A stretch of 37,318 nucleotides of DNA from a candidate division WOR-3 bacterium (GCA_039801245.1 JBDRUF010000002.1:1-37318), one strand, 5' to 3'; shown: positions 1 to 7,794, numbered from the stretch's first letter. Notes: generated by a model from the letters alone, not told the origin. A program made the numbers and translations.

Positions 1-102
1 TCTGGTGTCAAACACGGCTAAATCACATACTGGCTAAAGGTTAATGAGTTTTTAGTTTTTGGTTTATGGTTTTCAGGGCAGGTCCTCCCCACCACTACCC
101 CT
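1..102. repeat. 102-bp dispersed repeat, copy 1
   Basis: This stretch recurs at 20047-20148 with two mismatches in 102 bases (positions 35 and 44), so it is a recent or conserved dispersed repeat. It may extend left of the window. Its right part contains copy A (76-93) of the 18-bp core motif found at four more intergenic sites. It has no convincing reading frame. It lies just past the 3' end of the PAC2 gene. Confidence 0.85.
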
Positions 103-144
103 GTCGTTGCTGTCGGTGAGGTTTGATCAAGGCTCTTTTTGGTC

Positions 145-1101
145 TTAATCCTTTTTGCGTCTTTTGTCAAATAGGTCTAAAAATCTGTCCTCGTAGAGTT
201 TGAAAAGACCCCACCGGTCAAGCTCTTCTTTGAGTTCCTTTGCCTTGGATATGTCCCTTTGCGCCTCCTCAAAGAGCCTTTCAATATGAGCCATCAGTTC
301 ATGGGGCTCGGGCGCCTCCCCGGTTTCAGGCTGCTCGCCCGGCTCCTGCTCAAGCCGGGACTCTGCCTGCTGACGCAACGCCTCCAGCGCCGCCGCAACC
401 CGCCTCTCAAACTCACCCATCATCCGGTCCGCCTCCTTTATCCGCTCGTCAAGGTCGGTCATATCCACGCTGGTGTTGAGGATTTTGCAGAAGACCTCAA
501 TCACCGCCTTGGACGCCTTGGGGTTGGGCGCCTCAATCGCATACTGGGGCATCGTTGCGAGGAAACTGGCAGCCGGGATTGAGCGGGATTTGGCAAGACC
601 CAAGAGGAGCCCGTTGAGTCCGGAGATTCTGCCCTCAGAAAGCGGCTCAATCCCAAGGCTGATAAAGCGCTGGCGGAGAATCTCGTCGGTGGCAACACCA
701 TAAACCTTGGGCGCCTGGCGATAACTCATCGGCAGGGCAAAGGCAGCACCGGTAAAGACAGTGCCAACACCCGACTCCTGGGCGATGTCCAAGAGTTCGC
801 TGGCGATTTTCATCCCGGGCTCGCCGGAAATCTGCGCCTCACCCTCAAACACCAAAAGGGGGGGCTCACTCACATAGAACACCTGCTGCCTTGGGGGCAA
901 GGGGATCCTGCCGATGCCGTTTTCAACCTCAATCGCATCCGGCAAAAAATAGGGAGTGGCATCAATCTCGGCATAAGGCTCACCCTTCAGTTTCACGCGC
1001 AGGTAACTGGCAGCAAGAATCCCGACATGACCCATCCCGGGCCAACAGGCAATCAAAATTGGTGCCTGAACCCTTTTTGTGCTGTAATACCTTATCGGCA
1101 T
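145..1101 (-). CDS. PAC2 family protein (proteasome assembly chaperone-like)
   Basis: 318 aa. Residues 1 to about 210 match the PAC2 (DUF75) family: an early 'ACWPGMGHVG' glycine-rich segment, a central 'VGTVFTGAAF' strand and a 'GRISGLNGLLLGLA' motif. The last 100 residues are charged and probably coiled coil (EERRVAAALEALR-type heptads). Archaeal and eukaryotic PAC2 proteins help proteasome assembly, but the role of bacterial stand-alone members is not settled, so only the family is called. The ATG is preceded by TTGCTA-17-TAAAAT with about 10 nt to the start and no Shine-Dalgarno sequence, so the leader is very short. It lies 24 bp downstream of the HGSNAT-like gene and could also be read from that transcript. 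Confidence 0.8.
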   Translation of the reverse strand: MPIRYYSTKRVQAPILIACWPGMGHVGILAASYLRVKLKGEPYAEIDATPYFLPDAIEVENGIGRIPLPPRQQVFYVSEPPLLVFEGEAQISGEPGMKIASELLDIAQESGVGTVFTGAAFALPMSYRQAPKVYGVATDEILRQRFISLGIEPLSEGRISGLNGLLLGLAKSRSIPAASFLATMPQYAIEAPNPKASKAVIEVFCKILNTSVDMTDLDERIKEADRMMGEFERRVAAALEALRQQAESRLEQEPGEQPETGEAPEPHELMAHIERLFEEAQRDISKAKELKEELDRWGLFKLYEDRFLDLFDKRRKKD

Positions 1102-1125
1102 ATCTAAATATATTTTAGCAGGAAA

Positions 1126-2100
1126 TTACAGTTTTAGCAACCAATTTCTTTTGTAGAGAAAAAGGGCACAAAGAAAGGTTAAAGAGTAGATGGTGCCGGC
1201 AAGGGCAATCATCACTAAAGGCTGGGGTGCGGGCAGGATTTGGGCAAAGATGGTGCCCAGAATACCTGAGAGCATATAGACAAAAAGCGGATTGACACCA
1301 AGGATGGCAAAATGGTTGAGCCGGATGCGCAAAAAGCGGTCAAGGAAAAGAAAGAGTGTCAAGCCAAGGCTGGCAAGACCGGTGGTAAAAAGGGTATAGG
1401 AAATGGTGGCAAGGGGCTTGGCAACTGGAACCGAGATTGATAATAAAACCCCGGTAAGGGAAAGAAGGATTCCGGTAAAAAGGGCGCGGGAAAAAGATTT
1501 GTGACCGGCACCAACAAAACTGGCAACAAGGATGACACCAGCCCAGGCAAAACCGCCAAAGATGCCGGCGAGACCGCCCTCCTCATTGGCTAAAAGCCAG
1601 TTTTCGTAGCCAAAATAGAGATGCGCCTGATGAAGCCCGAAAAGAAAAATGCCACAAATGAGCCGGGATACAGGGGGAAGGAATGAAAAGGGAAGTGAGA
1701 TTAGCCCGGCAAGACCGATTGACTGGAGAACCGACCAGTTCGTGAAAACCGGTTGCCCGAGGAGGAGATTGCCGGCGATGCCGAAGAGAATCAGAAGGAG
1801 ATAGCGTTTGAGAAAGTGAAGGGTGGTTTTTAGGGTGCCCTTTTGCTCAAGCCGGCGCTTTAATGAGCCGGGCAAGACCAGACCAAGGATGAAAAGAAAA
1901 AAGGGGAAGCCGAGGTCAACAACTGTTATCCCTTTTAAGGGCTGGGCATGATGAAGCCAAAATGGTGCGGTCTGGACCTGACCAAAGTAATTGGCGATGA
2001 CCATCAGGGCAAGCAAAACACCACGGAAGGTGTCAATCGCCCGGTCCCGCTCAGGTCTTTCCGGTGTTGTTGCTGCGGCTAAAGAGGCTGCTGACTGCAT
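1126..2100 (-). CDS. HGSNAT/DUF5009-like membrane acyltransferase
   Basis: 324 aa and strongly hydrophobic, with about nine or ten membrane segments. The N-terminus carries the family signature 'RAIDTFRGVLLALMV' (about residues 20-35), followed by 'FPFFLFILGLVLPGSLKRR', as in heparan-alpha-glucosaminide N-acetyltransferase-like proteins (DUF5009/DUF1624). These proteins are thought to move acyl groups across the membrane onto sugars. The substrate here is unknown. No other canonical start lies before the signature, so the ATG at 2100 is used, which makes a 50-nt overlap with the 3' end of murJ. That tight link suggests translational coupling and perhaps a cell-envelope glycan role. Confidence 0.75.
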   Translation of the reverse strand: MQSAASLAAATTPERPERDRAIDTFRGVLLALMVIANYFGQVQTAPFWLHHAQPLKGITVVDLGFPFFLFILGLVLPGSLKRRLEQKGTLKTTLHFLKRYLLLILFGIAGNLLLGQPVFTNWSVLQSIGLAGLISLPFSFLPPVSRLICGIFLFGLHQAHLYFGYENWLLANEEGGLAGIFGGFAWAGVILVASFVGAGHKSFSRALFTGILLSLTGVLLSISVPVAKPLATISYTLFTTGLASLGLTLFLFLDRFLRIRLNHFAILGVNPLFVYMLSGILGTIFAQILPAPQPLVMIALAGTIYSLTFLCALFLYKRNWLLKL

Positions 2101-3667
2101 CCTTTATCTCCTCAACTTTTAATATTCGGGCAAAGAGATAATAACACACAAGACCCGCACCACCGGCAAGGAAAATCTCAAGGATTTGAATGATGAGACC
2201 TTCAGGCGCGATAAGACGCTCAAAGAGATAACTGATGAGGAGGGCAACAAGACCGGAGAGGAGCGCGGCAATCAGGGTGCGGAGGAATACCGAAACGAGC
2301 CGGCGGTTATAAATATCGGGCTGACGACGGTAAAGGAGCAAAAAGAGCAAGGAAAAGTTTAAGAGTTGGGTGAAGGAGGCGGCAAGGGGAAATGAGCGAA
2401 AGCCGATAAAACGCATCAGGGTGAGGTTGATGAGGATGTTGAGGCTGACAACAACGAGCGCAATCAGTGCCGGTGTCTTCGTGTTGCCAAGGGCATAAAA
2501 CCCGGCAGCGCAGTTTCTTGTTGCCGCTGCGGGCCAGACACCAAGGGCATAAAGGGCAAGCGCCTGAGCGGTCAAATGGGTGTCAATGGAGGTAAAGCGC
2601 CCGTGCTGGTAGATTAGCCTCACCACCGGCACCGACAGAACCAGCAGGAGAACCGCTGCCGGCAAAGTGAGGACCGAGACCAGATTCAGACCATGGGCGA
2701 ACTGCTCCTGGTCAATCCTTTCATTAGCGGTATGGGCAAACTGGGCAAGCGCAACCGTGCCAATCGCCACCCCAAAAAGCCCGGCAGGCAAATGTTGAAT
2801 CCGATAGGCATAACTCACATAGGTTACCGAACCAACCGGCAGAAATGTCAGAAGAAAGGTGTTGACTAAAAAGTTCACCTGCCAGGTGGCAAGCCCGAAG
2901 ACCATCGGCAACCAGCGAAAAAAGACCTGGTGCAGATGCGGGTCTTTGAAATCAAGGACAGGGGCGTAGCGGAAACCAAAGGAGTGCAAACGGGGCATCT
3001 GAACAAGGAACTGAAACAATGCGCCCAAGGTGACACCATAAGCCATACCCAAAATCGGGTGATAGCCCTGAGCGGTGAAAAGGGCATAGGTGGCAAGCGG
3101 AAAAACTGCGGAAAGGATGTTGAAAACCGCGGGCGCGAGCGCGGGAATAAAGAAACTGCCACAGGCATTAAGGATTCCCATCGCCCAGGCGGCAAGGCCA
3201 ACAAAGAGCAGAAAGGGAAACATAATCCTTGTCAGGGTGATGGTCAGCGTTAGTTTTTCCGGGTCAGGACGGAAACCCCAGGCAACAACCCTGACAATAA
3301 AAGGGGCAAAGATGATGCCTAATAGGACAAGGATGCTGATGATGAGAAGAATCGTATTGAACATATTGGCGGCAAAGCGCCAGGTCTTCTTCTCATCGCC
3401 CTCACGGATGCTGGTGACAAATGTGGGCACAAATGCGGCAGAAAGCGCACTCTCGGCAAAAAGGTCACGGAAGAAGTTGGGGATGCGGAAGGCAACATTA
3501 AAGGCATCGGTTGCCAGCCCCGCACCAAACAGATAGGCAAATACCGACTCGCGCACCACCCCCAAGAGCCGGGAAATCAGGGTTCCAAGGGTAAAAAGAC
3601 CGACCCTTCTGGTAAAACCGGAACGGGAAGCCTCGGTAGTTGGCTGGGAACTTTTTCTTGGTGCCAC
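2051..3667 (-). CDS. murJ: lipid II flippase MurJ
   Basis: About 538 aa. It is a MOP-superfamily flippase that moves lipid II across the inner membrane for peptidoglycan synthesis. The N-terminal 'TLISRLLGVVRESVFAYLFGAG' type segment and 'ESALSAAFVPTF' are hallmark MurJ motifs, and about 14 hydrophobic segments follow. The frame is open up to a TTG at 3694. A promoter (TTGACT-17-TATACT, minus strand 3701-3673) lies inside that extension, and its -10 box ends 5 nt before a GTG at 3667, so I choose GTG 3667 as a leaderless start. It ends in TGA, overlapping the HGSNAT-like gene. It is divergent from the CofE-like gene. Confidence 0.93.
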   Translation of the reverse strand: MAPRKSSQPTTEASRSGFTRRVGLFTLGTLISRLLGVVRESVFAYLFGAGLATDAFNVAFRIPNFFRDLFAESALSAAFVPTFVTSIREGDEKKTWRFAANMFNTILLIISILVLLGIIFAPFIVRVVAWGFRPDPEKLTLTITLTRIMFPFLLFVGLAAWAMGILNACGSFFIPALAPAVFNILSAVFPLATYALFTAQGYHPILGMAYGVTLGALFQFLVQMPRLHSFGFRYAPVLDFKDPHLHQVFFRWLPMVFGLATWQVNFLVNTFLLTFLPVGSVTYVSYAYRIQHLPAGLFGVAIGTVALAQFAHTANERIDQEQFAHGLNLVSVLTLPAAVLLLVLSVPVVRLIYQHGRFTSIDTHLTAQALALYALGVWPAAATRNCAAGFYALGNTKTPALIALVVVSLNILINLTLMRFIGFRSFPLAASFTQLLNFSLLFLLLYRRQPDIYNRRLVSVFLRTLIAALLSGLVALLISYLFERLIAPEGLIIQILEIFLAGGAGLVCYYLFARILKVEEIKDAVSSLFSRSNNTGKT

Positions 3668-3672
3668 GAGCG

Positions 3673-3701
3673 AGTATAAAAACGGCAAGGGCAATAGTCA
3701 A
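3673..3701 (-). promoter_or_regulatory. murJ promoter, leaderless type
   Basis: On the minus strand TTGACT (3701-3696), a 17-nt spacer and TATACT (3678-3673). Five nucleotides separate the -10 box from GTG 3667, so transcription should begin at or next to the start codon. Confidence 0.7.
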
Positions 3702-3708
3702 AAGGGTG

Positions 3709-3736
3709 TTGATTTCATTTGCCTAATTGCTAAATT
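3709..3736 (+). promoter_or_regulatory. promoter of the CofE-like gene, leaderless type
   Basis: TTGATT (3709-3714), a 16-nt spacer and TAAATT (3731-3736), followed by exactly 6 nt and then ATG 3743. No Shine-Dalgarno sequence is present. It is back to back with the murJ promoter. Confidence 0.6.
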
Positions 3737-3742
3737 CAACCT

Positions 3743-4432
3743 ATGCCAAAACCCAAGCCGAGAATAATTGAAACCCAAAAAGGTCAGATTGAACGCATCT
3801 GGGTCAAAACCCATATCTTGAACAAGGGTGATGACCTGATTGGTGAGGTCAAGCGGTATGCCGGCTCACTTTTAAAGCCGGGTGATATTCTAACAATTGC
3901 CGAAAGCCCGGTTGCCGCAGTTCAGGGAAGGGCGATTCCAATAAGCGAAATCAAGCCCGGATTCTGGGCAAACATCCTCTGGCGGTTTGTGAAAAAGGTG
4001 CCCTACGGCATCGGTCTGCGCTCGCCCTGGTCAATGCAGTGCGCGATTGACGAGGTCGGCTTGCCAAGGATTCTGCGTGCCGCGATTGCCGGGTTCTGGG
4101 GCAAAATCAGGGGCAGAAGCGGCGACTTTTACCGGGTTGCGGGCAAACAGGCGGCGATGATTGATGCCGCGCACACATCAGGGGTAAAGGAGTTTTATGA
4201 GTGTGTGATATTGGGTCCGAAGGACCCGGATGGCGTTGCCCAGGAACTGGCAGTTGCGCTTGGCTGTCCGGTGGCGGTTGTTGATGCCAATGACATCTTC
4301 GGCTGCACGGTTGTTGGCGCCTCTGAGGGGCTGGATATTGCGCTGGTTGAGGAGGCGATGCGCGACAACCCCGCAGGTCAGGGTGATGAACTTACCCCTA
4401 TCATCATCCTCCGCCCGGTAAAGGTCTCCTGA
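3743..4432 (+). CDS. coenzyme F420-0:L-glutamate ligase (CofE)-like protein
   Basis: 229 aa. The overall pattern matches the CofE/F420-0 gamma-glutamyl ligase family: an N-terminal 'KTHILNKGDDL' region, 'LKPGDILTIAESPVAAVQGR', then 'VAGKQAAMIDAAH' and a C-terminal 'VVDANDIFGCTVVGAS'. CofE adds glutamate to the F420 precursor, but many bacteria without F420 carry this stand-alone homologue with an unknown substrate. No other F420 gene is present in the window, so I assign only the family. It starts at ATG 3743 on what should be a leaderless mRNA and ends in TGA. Confidence 0.75.
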   Translation: MPKPKPRIIETQKGQIERIWVKTHILNKGDDLIGEVKRYAGSLLKPGDILTIAESPVAAVQGRAIPISEIKPGFWANILWRFVKKVPYGIGLRSPWSMQCAIDEVGLPRILRAAIAGFWGKIRGRSGDFYRVAGKQAAMIDAAHTSGVKEFYECVILGPKDPDGVAQELAVALGCPVAVVDANDIFGCTVVGASEGLDIALVEEAMRDNPAGQGDELTPIIILRPVKVS

Positions 4433-4446
4433 CCCCTTGTTCATAC

Positions 4447-4474
4447 TTGACTTTATCAGAAAAAACGGTATATT
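4447..4474 (+). promoter_or_regulatory. promoter of the nucleotidyltransferase gene
   Basis: TTGACT (4447-4452), a 16-nt spacer and TATATT (4469-4474). Transcription would start near 4481, giving a leader of about 78 nt that ends in a strong AGGAGG site at 4549-4554. This gene is therefore SD-led, unlike its neighbour. Confidence 0.6.
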
Positions 4475-4558
4475 AAGATAAGTAAACAACTTTGGGCTGA
4501 ATAAAATTATATTTAGGGCATCGGTGAATGGTGTTGTTAAAAGTTTCAGGAGGCAATA

Positions 4559-5320
4559 ATGACACCTGACCTCTATATGAGGTTTGTGTTAAAAAAGTAT
4601 GAGTATTCCGTGGAAGGGGAAGCCCAGGCTAAGACCGCAATCACCGAACTGCAGGCGCTACTAAAAAAATGGGCTGGCCACTACCTTATCACCATTGAAC
4701 CAACCGGCTCCTATGCCAAGGGTACAAGGATAAAAGGTGGGACAGACCTTGACCTTCTAATCTCATTAGGTCCGCGAACACCCTTTGAGATGCCAAAAAT
4801 CTACGAACACTTATTCGGCTGGCTGAAGAAACAGGGGTTTGAGCCCGTGCGCCAAAATATCTCGGTGGGGGTGAGATACAAGGGTCTGGCGGTTGACCTG
4901 ATCCCGGCAAAGCAGGAGTGGGGTGTGAGCAACAATCACTACATCTTTGAAACCGCCCGCAATCGCACCACCCGCACCAATTTCACCACCCATACCGAAC
5001 TCGTCCGTAACTCGGGCTGGGCTAATGAGATCAAGGCGCTGAAAATCTGGCGGACCGTGCGGGAGTTGCGTTTCCCATCCTTCTGTCTGGAACTGGTGGT
5101 GATTGATGCCCTGCGGAATCGCCCCAAAGGGCTCCTGGTGGGCAATTTTGAGAAGCTCCTTGCCTATCTGCGCGACATCTTTCCGGGTGCGCCCTTTCGA
5201 GACCCGGCAAACCTTGAAAACATCGTCTCCGACGACCTGCTTGAGCACGAAAAACTGGCGATTGCCGACGCTGCTGCCGAAAGCCTGCGGGAGAAGGACT
5301 GGGCAAGGATTATCTGGTAG
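4559..5320 (+). CDS. OAS/CD-NTase-like nucleotidyltransferase
   Basis: 253 aa. It has the polymerase-beta-fold active site: G50-S51 followed by D63-x-D65 in 'GGTDLDLLISL', and a third acidic residue D113 in 'LAVDLIPAK'. The C-terminal half has an OAS1-C-like helical pattern ('EIKALKIWR', 'PSFCLELVVIDAL') and a 'RDPANLENIVSDDL' segment resembling the 'DPaNp.NNV' block of cGAS/DncV-like and OAS-like enzymes. Such enzymes make cyclic or linear oligonucleotide signals in CBASS defence, but archaeal-type CCA-adding enzymes share the core and cannot be excluded by eye. No CBASS effector, Cap2 or Cap3 gene is adjacent, so it stands alone. AGGAGG lies 4 nt before ATG. Confidence 0.65.
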   Translation: MTPDLYMRFVLKKYEYSVEGEAQAKTAITELQALLKKWAGHYLITIEPTGSYAKGTRIKGGTDLDLLISLGPRTPFEMPKIYEHLFGWLKKQGFEPVRQNISVGVRYKGLAVDLIPAKQEWGVSNNHYIFETARNRTTRTNFTTHTELVRNSGWANEIKALKIWRTVRELRFPSFCLELVVIDALRNRPKGLLVGNFEKLLAYLRDIFPGAPFRDPANLENIVSDDLLEHEKLAIADAAAESLREKDWARIIW

Positions 5321-5357
5321 CGTCTGCCGACACCCGTTAATATAAGTTGGCTGGGGT

Positions 5358-5906
5358 TTATTTTACCTCTTTTGCCGGACAGGATTTCATAAACCAACTG
5401 CCACCAAGATGGTAAATCAGTCCTGCCGTTTCGGTATCCCAGACACCGTTATGGAAAAGCCCCTCTTCTGCCTCGGCATAAACAACCTCCCCAAAGAAAA
5501 GGATATGGTCGCCAATCTCGGTTTTATCAATCACGGCGCACTCAATCGCACCGATACACTCCTTGATCTTGGGCGCCTTTAACAGTTTTACCGCCTTTTC
5601 CGCGGTCAGTTTTGCCTCCTTGAACTTGTCAACATCCCGGCCCGAATGGGTCCCGCAGTAGAGCATCGCCTCCAAAAGCTTCCAGTCCGGAATATTGACA
5701 ATAAACTCGCCGGAGCGGGTAATCAGTTCTGCAGAAAAGCGGGTCTTGCCCACCGCAATGGCAAGCGCTGGTGGTTTGATTGAGACCGGGCAGTGCCAGG
5801 CGATGGTGATGATGCTATTTTTATCCTTATAGGCAGAGGATACCAAAATGACATTGCCGGAGTTTATCAGCCGGTTTGCCTGTGAAATCGGGACTAAAAC
5901 CTTCAT
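5358..5906 (-). CDS. flavin reductase family protein (FMN-binding)
   Basis: 182 aa, the usual length for the flavin reductase-like split-barrel family. Diagnostic features are the N-terminal 'NVILVSSAYKDKNSIITIAWHCPVSIKPPALAIAVG' type block (residues about 18-53), 'GEFIVNIPDWKLLEAM' and 'DHILFFGEVVYAEAEEGLF'. These proteins bind FMN and reduce flavins with NAD(P)H or act as oxidoreductases; the partner is unknown. The ATG is 6 nt from the -10 box of an almost consensus promoter, with no Shine-Dalgarno site, so the mRNA should be leaderless. It converges with the nucleotidyltransferase gene, 37 bp away. Confidence 0.85.
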   Translation of the reverse strand: MKVLVPISQANRLINSGNVILVSSAYKDKNSIITIAWHCPVSIKPPALAIAVGKTRFSAELITRSGEFIVNIPDWKLLEAMLYCGTHSGRDVDKFKEAKLTAEKAVKLLKAPKIKECIGAIECAVIDKTEIGDHILFFGEVVYAEAEEGLFHNGVWDTETAGLIYHLGGSWFMKSCPAKEVK

Positions 5907-5912
5907 ACTTTA

Positions 5913-5940
5913 TTTATAGAAAAATCTTGGCTGCTGTCAA
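5913..5940 (-). promoter_or_regulatory. flavin reductase promoter, leaderless type
   Basis: On the minus strand TTGACA (5940-5935), a 16-nt spacer and TATAAA (5918-5913), then exactly 6 nt to the ATG at 5906. Confidence 0.8.
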
Positions 5941-5968
5941 ACATTTTGGCTTGCCTTGGCATTTTTTC

Positions 5969-5996
5969 TTGACAATCCATCCGGGTCGCTGATAAT
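5969..5996 (+). promoter_or_regulatory. promoter upstream of the 6048 methyltransferase gene
   Basis: TTGACA (5969-5974), a 16-nt spacer and GATAAT (5991-5996). It implies a leader of about 45 nt. No clear Shine-Dalgarno site precedes ATG 6048. Confidence 0.5.
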
Positions 5997-6047
5997 TATT
6001 TAACGCAGCGGTAGCGGTAATTATTGGGATAAAGGCAGCTGAAGACG

Positions 6048-6863
6048 ATGATAAAAGTATCTCACCATTTTGCGAGAATCGCCCCGGTCTACCGCCAGGT
6101 AAGAACAACCGATTTAGAGCCGATTGTTTTTATTAAAAAGAAACTTCGCCGAAGAAAAAAGATGGTTGGTGCCGATGTTGGCTGCGGTGCCGGACGCTAT
6201 ACCCTGAAACTGTTGCAACACTGCGGCAAGCGACTGTTTCTTTACTGCATTGACGCCAGTTCGGCAATGTTAAGGGAGTTGGAGGACTACTTAAAGAAAA
6301 ACGGGATGAAAAATTTTCAGCCGCTGAGGAGAGTCATTGGCAAAATTCCGCTTGCTGACAATACCCTTGACTGCATTTTTACCTTCAATGCCATCCATCA
6401 TCTTCCGGCATCCTTGTTTTTCAGCGAGTCCTCCCGAACTCTCAAACCCAACGGCTATCTGTTTATCTACACCCGGCTGCGAAGCCAGAACCGAACTAAC
6501 ATCTGGGGCAGGTATTTCCCTTATTTTTACCAAAAGGAAACCCGCTTATTCAGCCTCAACAAAATAAAGACACTAATCAGACAAACACCGGGGCTGAGGA
6601 TGGAGTCAATTCAATATTTCTCCTATTACCGCACCGCTTCGCTTGACTGGCTGCTAACCCAGGCAAAAAGACGCCACTACTCCACCTTCTGTCTTTACAC
6701 CCGGGATGAGTTCAAACGGGGATTGGTCCAATTCAAGGAGAACATCCGGCGTCGTTTTCCAGACCTGAATAAAATCAACTGGCTGGATGAAAACACCCTA
6801 TTGGTAATCAGAAAACAAGGCCGAGTGAAGACAAATAAACAAATATTATTGCCCATTTCCTGA
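6048..6863 (+). CDS. SAM-dependent class I methyltransferase
   Basis: 271 aa. Motif I is 'VGADVGCGAGRYTL' (about residues 40-53), motif II 'YCIDASSAML', then 'IPLADNTLDCIFTFNAIHHL' and 'SSRTLKPNGYLFIYTR', the standard Methyltransf_11 order. The basic C-terminal 100 residues probably form the substrate part. The substrate cannot be read from sequence; tRNA-modifying and small-molecule enzymes share this pattern. An in-frame stop at 6030 limits the start to ATG 6048 or a CTG at 6039. The 3' end lies in an inverted repeat shared with the convergent toxin gene. Confidence 0.8.
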   Translation: MIKVSHHFARIAPVYRQVRTTDLEPIVFIKKKLRRRKKMVGADVGCGAGRYTLKLLQHCGKRLFLYCIDASSAMLRELEDYLKKNGMKNFQPLRRVIGKIPLADNTLDCIFTFNAIHHLPASLFFSESSRTLKPNGYLFIYTRLRSQNRTNIWGRYFPYFYQKETRLFSLNKIKTLIRQTPGLRMESIQYFSYYRTASLDWLLTQAKRRHYSTFCLYTRDEFKRGLVQFKENIRRRFPDLNKINWLDENTLLVIRKQGRVKTNKQILLPIS

Positions 6864-6894
6864 CCGTTTGCCCAATTACCGGTTCAGGTCAGGA
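6858..6894. terminator. inverted repeat between convergent genes, possible bidirectional terminator
   Basis: TCCTGACC (6858-6865) and GGTCAGGA (6887-6894) are a perfect 8-bp inverted repeat with a 21-nt loop. The repeat spans the stop codons of both convergent genes. A short T-run (6898-6902) follows on the plus strand. Terminator function is inferred. Confidence 0.45.
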
Positions 6895-7519
6895 GATATT
6901 TTTCAAACTCTGGGATATTTTTGATAAAGAAACCTTTAACCTCATTCCAGTTAAACGGTAGTAGCGTGGCTATTTCCGGTTCTTTGTCCGCATCCTCAAA
7001 GTAAACCAGGCTTTTTAGAATGTGATAGTAGTTGATGTCAGTGCCGGCAAAGCGGTTCTTTAAAAACCCGACTCCCTGCTCAATGGTTAGCTGTTTAATT
7101 ACAAAACAGGCGTAGATGTCATAGAAATCCTTGCGGCTGCCACGCTGGGATAAGGTCTTGAATTTCTCTGCCATAATGTCTCGCCAGTCGGCAACCGAAA
7201 TCTTTTTTAATTTCAGTAACGGCAGGGTGAGTGGCACCGGATAATGAATAAATGAAACCTTGATGGCGTTTATTTCGCAGTAAAGCGTGCCGGCGCTGAT
7301 ATGGTTCTCCCGGTAATGGAATTTTTCCCCCAGATAATGGGCAAGTTCACCAGGCAGGAACTTTTCCGGCGTGAAGAAATCTAAGTCTTCTGACCGGCGG
7401 TGTCCGAGCTGCAATGCCAGACCGCCGCCACTGGCAAGGTAAAAGTTCAACCGGGTCAACTCATCGTTGAAAATGTCAATCAACTTGAGAGCGGGCTCAG
7501 CAAGGCAGTTTTCAAACAC
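6884..7519 (-). CDS. AbiEii/AbiGii-family nucleotidyltransferase toxin
   Basis: 211 aa. The N-terminal half shows the family motif 'ASGGGLALQLGHRRSEDLDFF' in spirit: a G-rich turn, then D-L-D, as in the DNA-polymerase-beta-fold nucleotidyl transferases of the AbiEii/AbiGii (pfam08843) group. Members such as AbiEii and MenT block growth by adding nucleotides to tRNA ends and act as toxins or phage-abortive factors. The middle part has 'IMAEKFKTLSQRGSRKDFYDIYACF', the conserved K...R...KD.YD block. It starts with GTG 7519, overlapping the upstream small gene by 8 nt, the tight coupling typical of a toxin-antitoxin pair. Activity and target are inferred. Confidence 0.85.
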   Translation of the reverse strand: MFENCLAEPALKLIDIFNDELTRLNFYLASGGGLALQLGHRRSEDLDFFTPEKFLPGELAHYLGEKFHYRENHISAGTLYCEINAIKVSFIHYPVPLTLPLLKLKKISVADWRDIMAEKFKTLSQRGSRKDFYDIYACFVIKQLTIEQGVGFLKNRFAGTDINYYHILKSLVYFEDADKEPEIATLLPFNWNEVKGFFIKNIPEFEKYLLT

Positions 7520-7760
7520 TCTTCAATTGATAATAGTGCATCCAGAATGCCCGGGTTTTTCTTGACAGCCCCTTTTGAGCCATAACCACATCTTTTATCA
7601 GCGCATCCGGATAGGTTTGACGCAGCCATTTGACCGCCTGCTCATCGCCAAAATCCAGGACCCGGCGGATGATATAGCGGGCGTGATGATTAATATCCAC
7701 CCGGTCCTTTTTAACATCCCAGAAAAGCCGGGTAATGTAATCGGGTATGATAGGCTTCAC
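7512..7760 (-). CDS. small DUF6922-like partner, probable antitoxin
   Basis: 82 aa. It contains 'LFWDVKKDRVDINHHARYIIRRVLDFGDEQAVKWLRQTYP', the pattern (LFWD...D...H..YII.RVL..G....V.WL...Y) seen in small proteins commonly encoded just upstream of AbiEii-type toxins. The likely role is antitoxin and perhaps autorepressor, though no clear DNA-binding fold is visible. It starts at GTG 7760, 5 nt after the -10 box, so the operon mRNA is probably leaderless. Its end overlaps the toxin start by 8 nt. Confidence 0.75.
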   Translation of the reverse strand: MKPIIPDYITRLFWDVKKDRVDINHHARYIIRRVLDFGDEQAVKWLRQTYPDALIKDVVMAQKGLSRKTRAFWMHYYQLKSV

Positions 7761-7765
7761 AATAT

Positions 7766-7794
7766 ATTATAGCCCGAAATTCGGATTGGTGCAA
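7766..7794 (-). promoter_or_regulatory. toxin-antitoxin promoter with palindromic operator in the spacer
   Basis: On the minus strand TTGCAC (7794-7789), a 17-nt spacer and a perfect TATAAT (7771-7766), then 5 nt to GTG 7760. The spacer contains the palindrome CCGAAATTCGG (7774-7784). A dimeric repressor bound there would cover both promoter boxes, fitting autoregulation by the antitoxin or the complex. The operator role is inferred. Confidence 0.7.
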
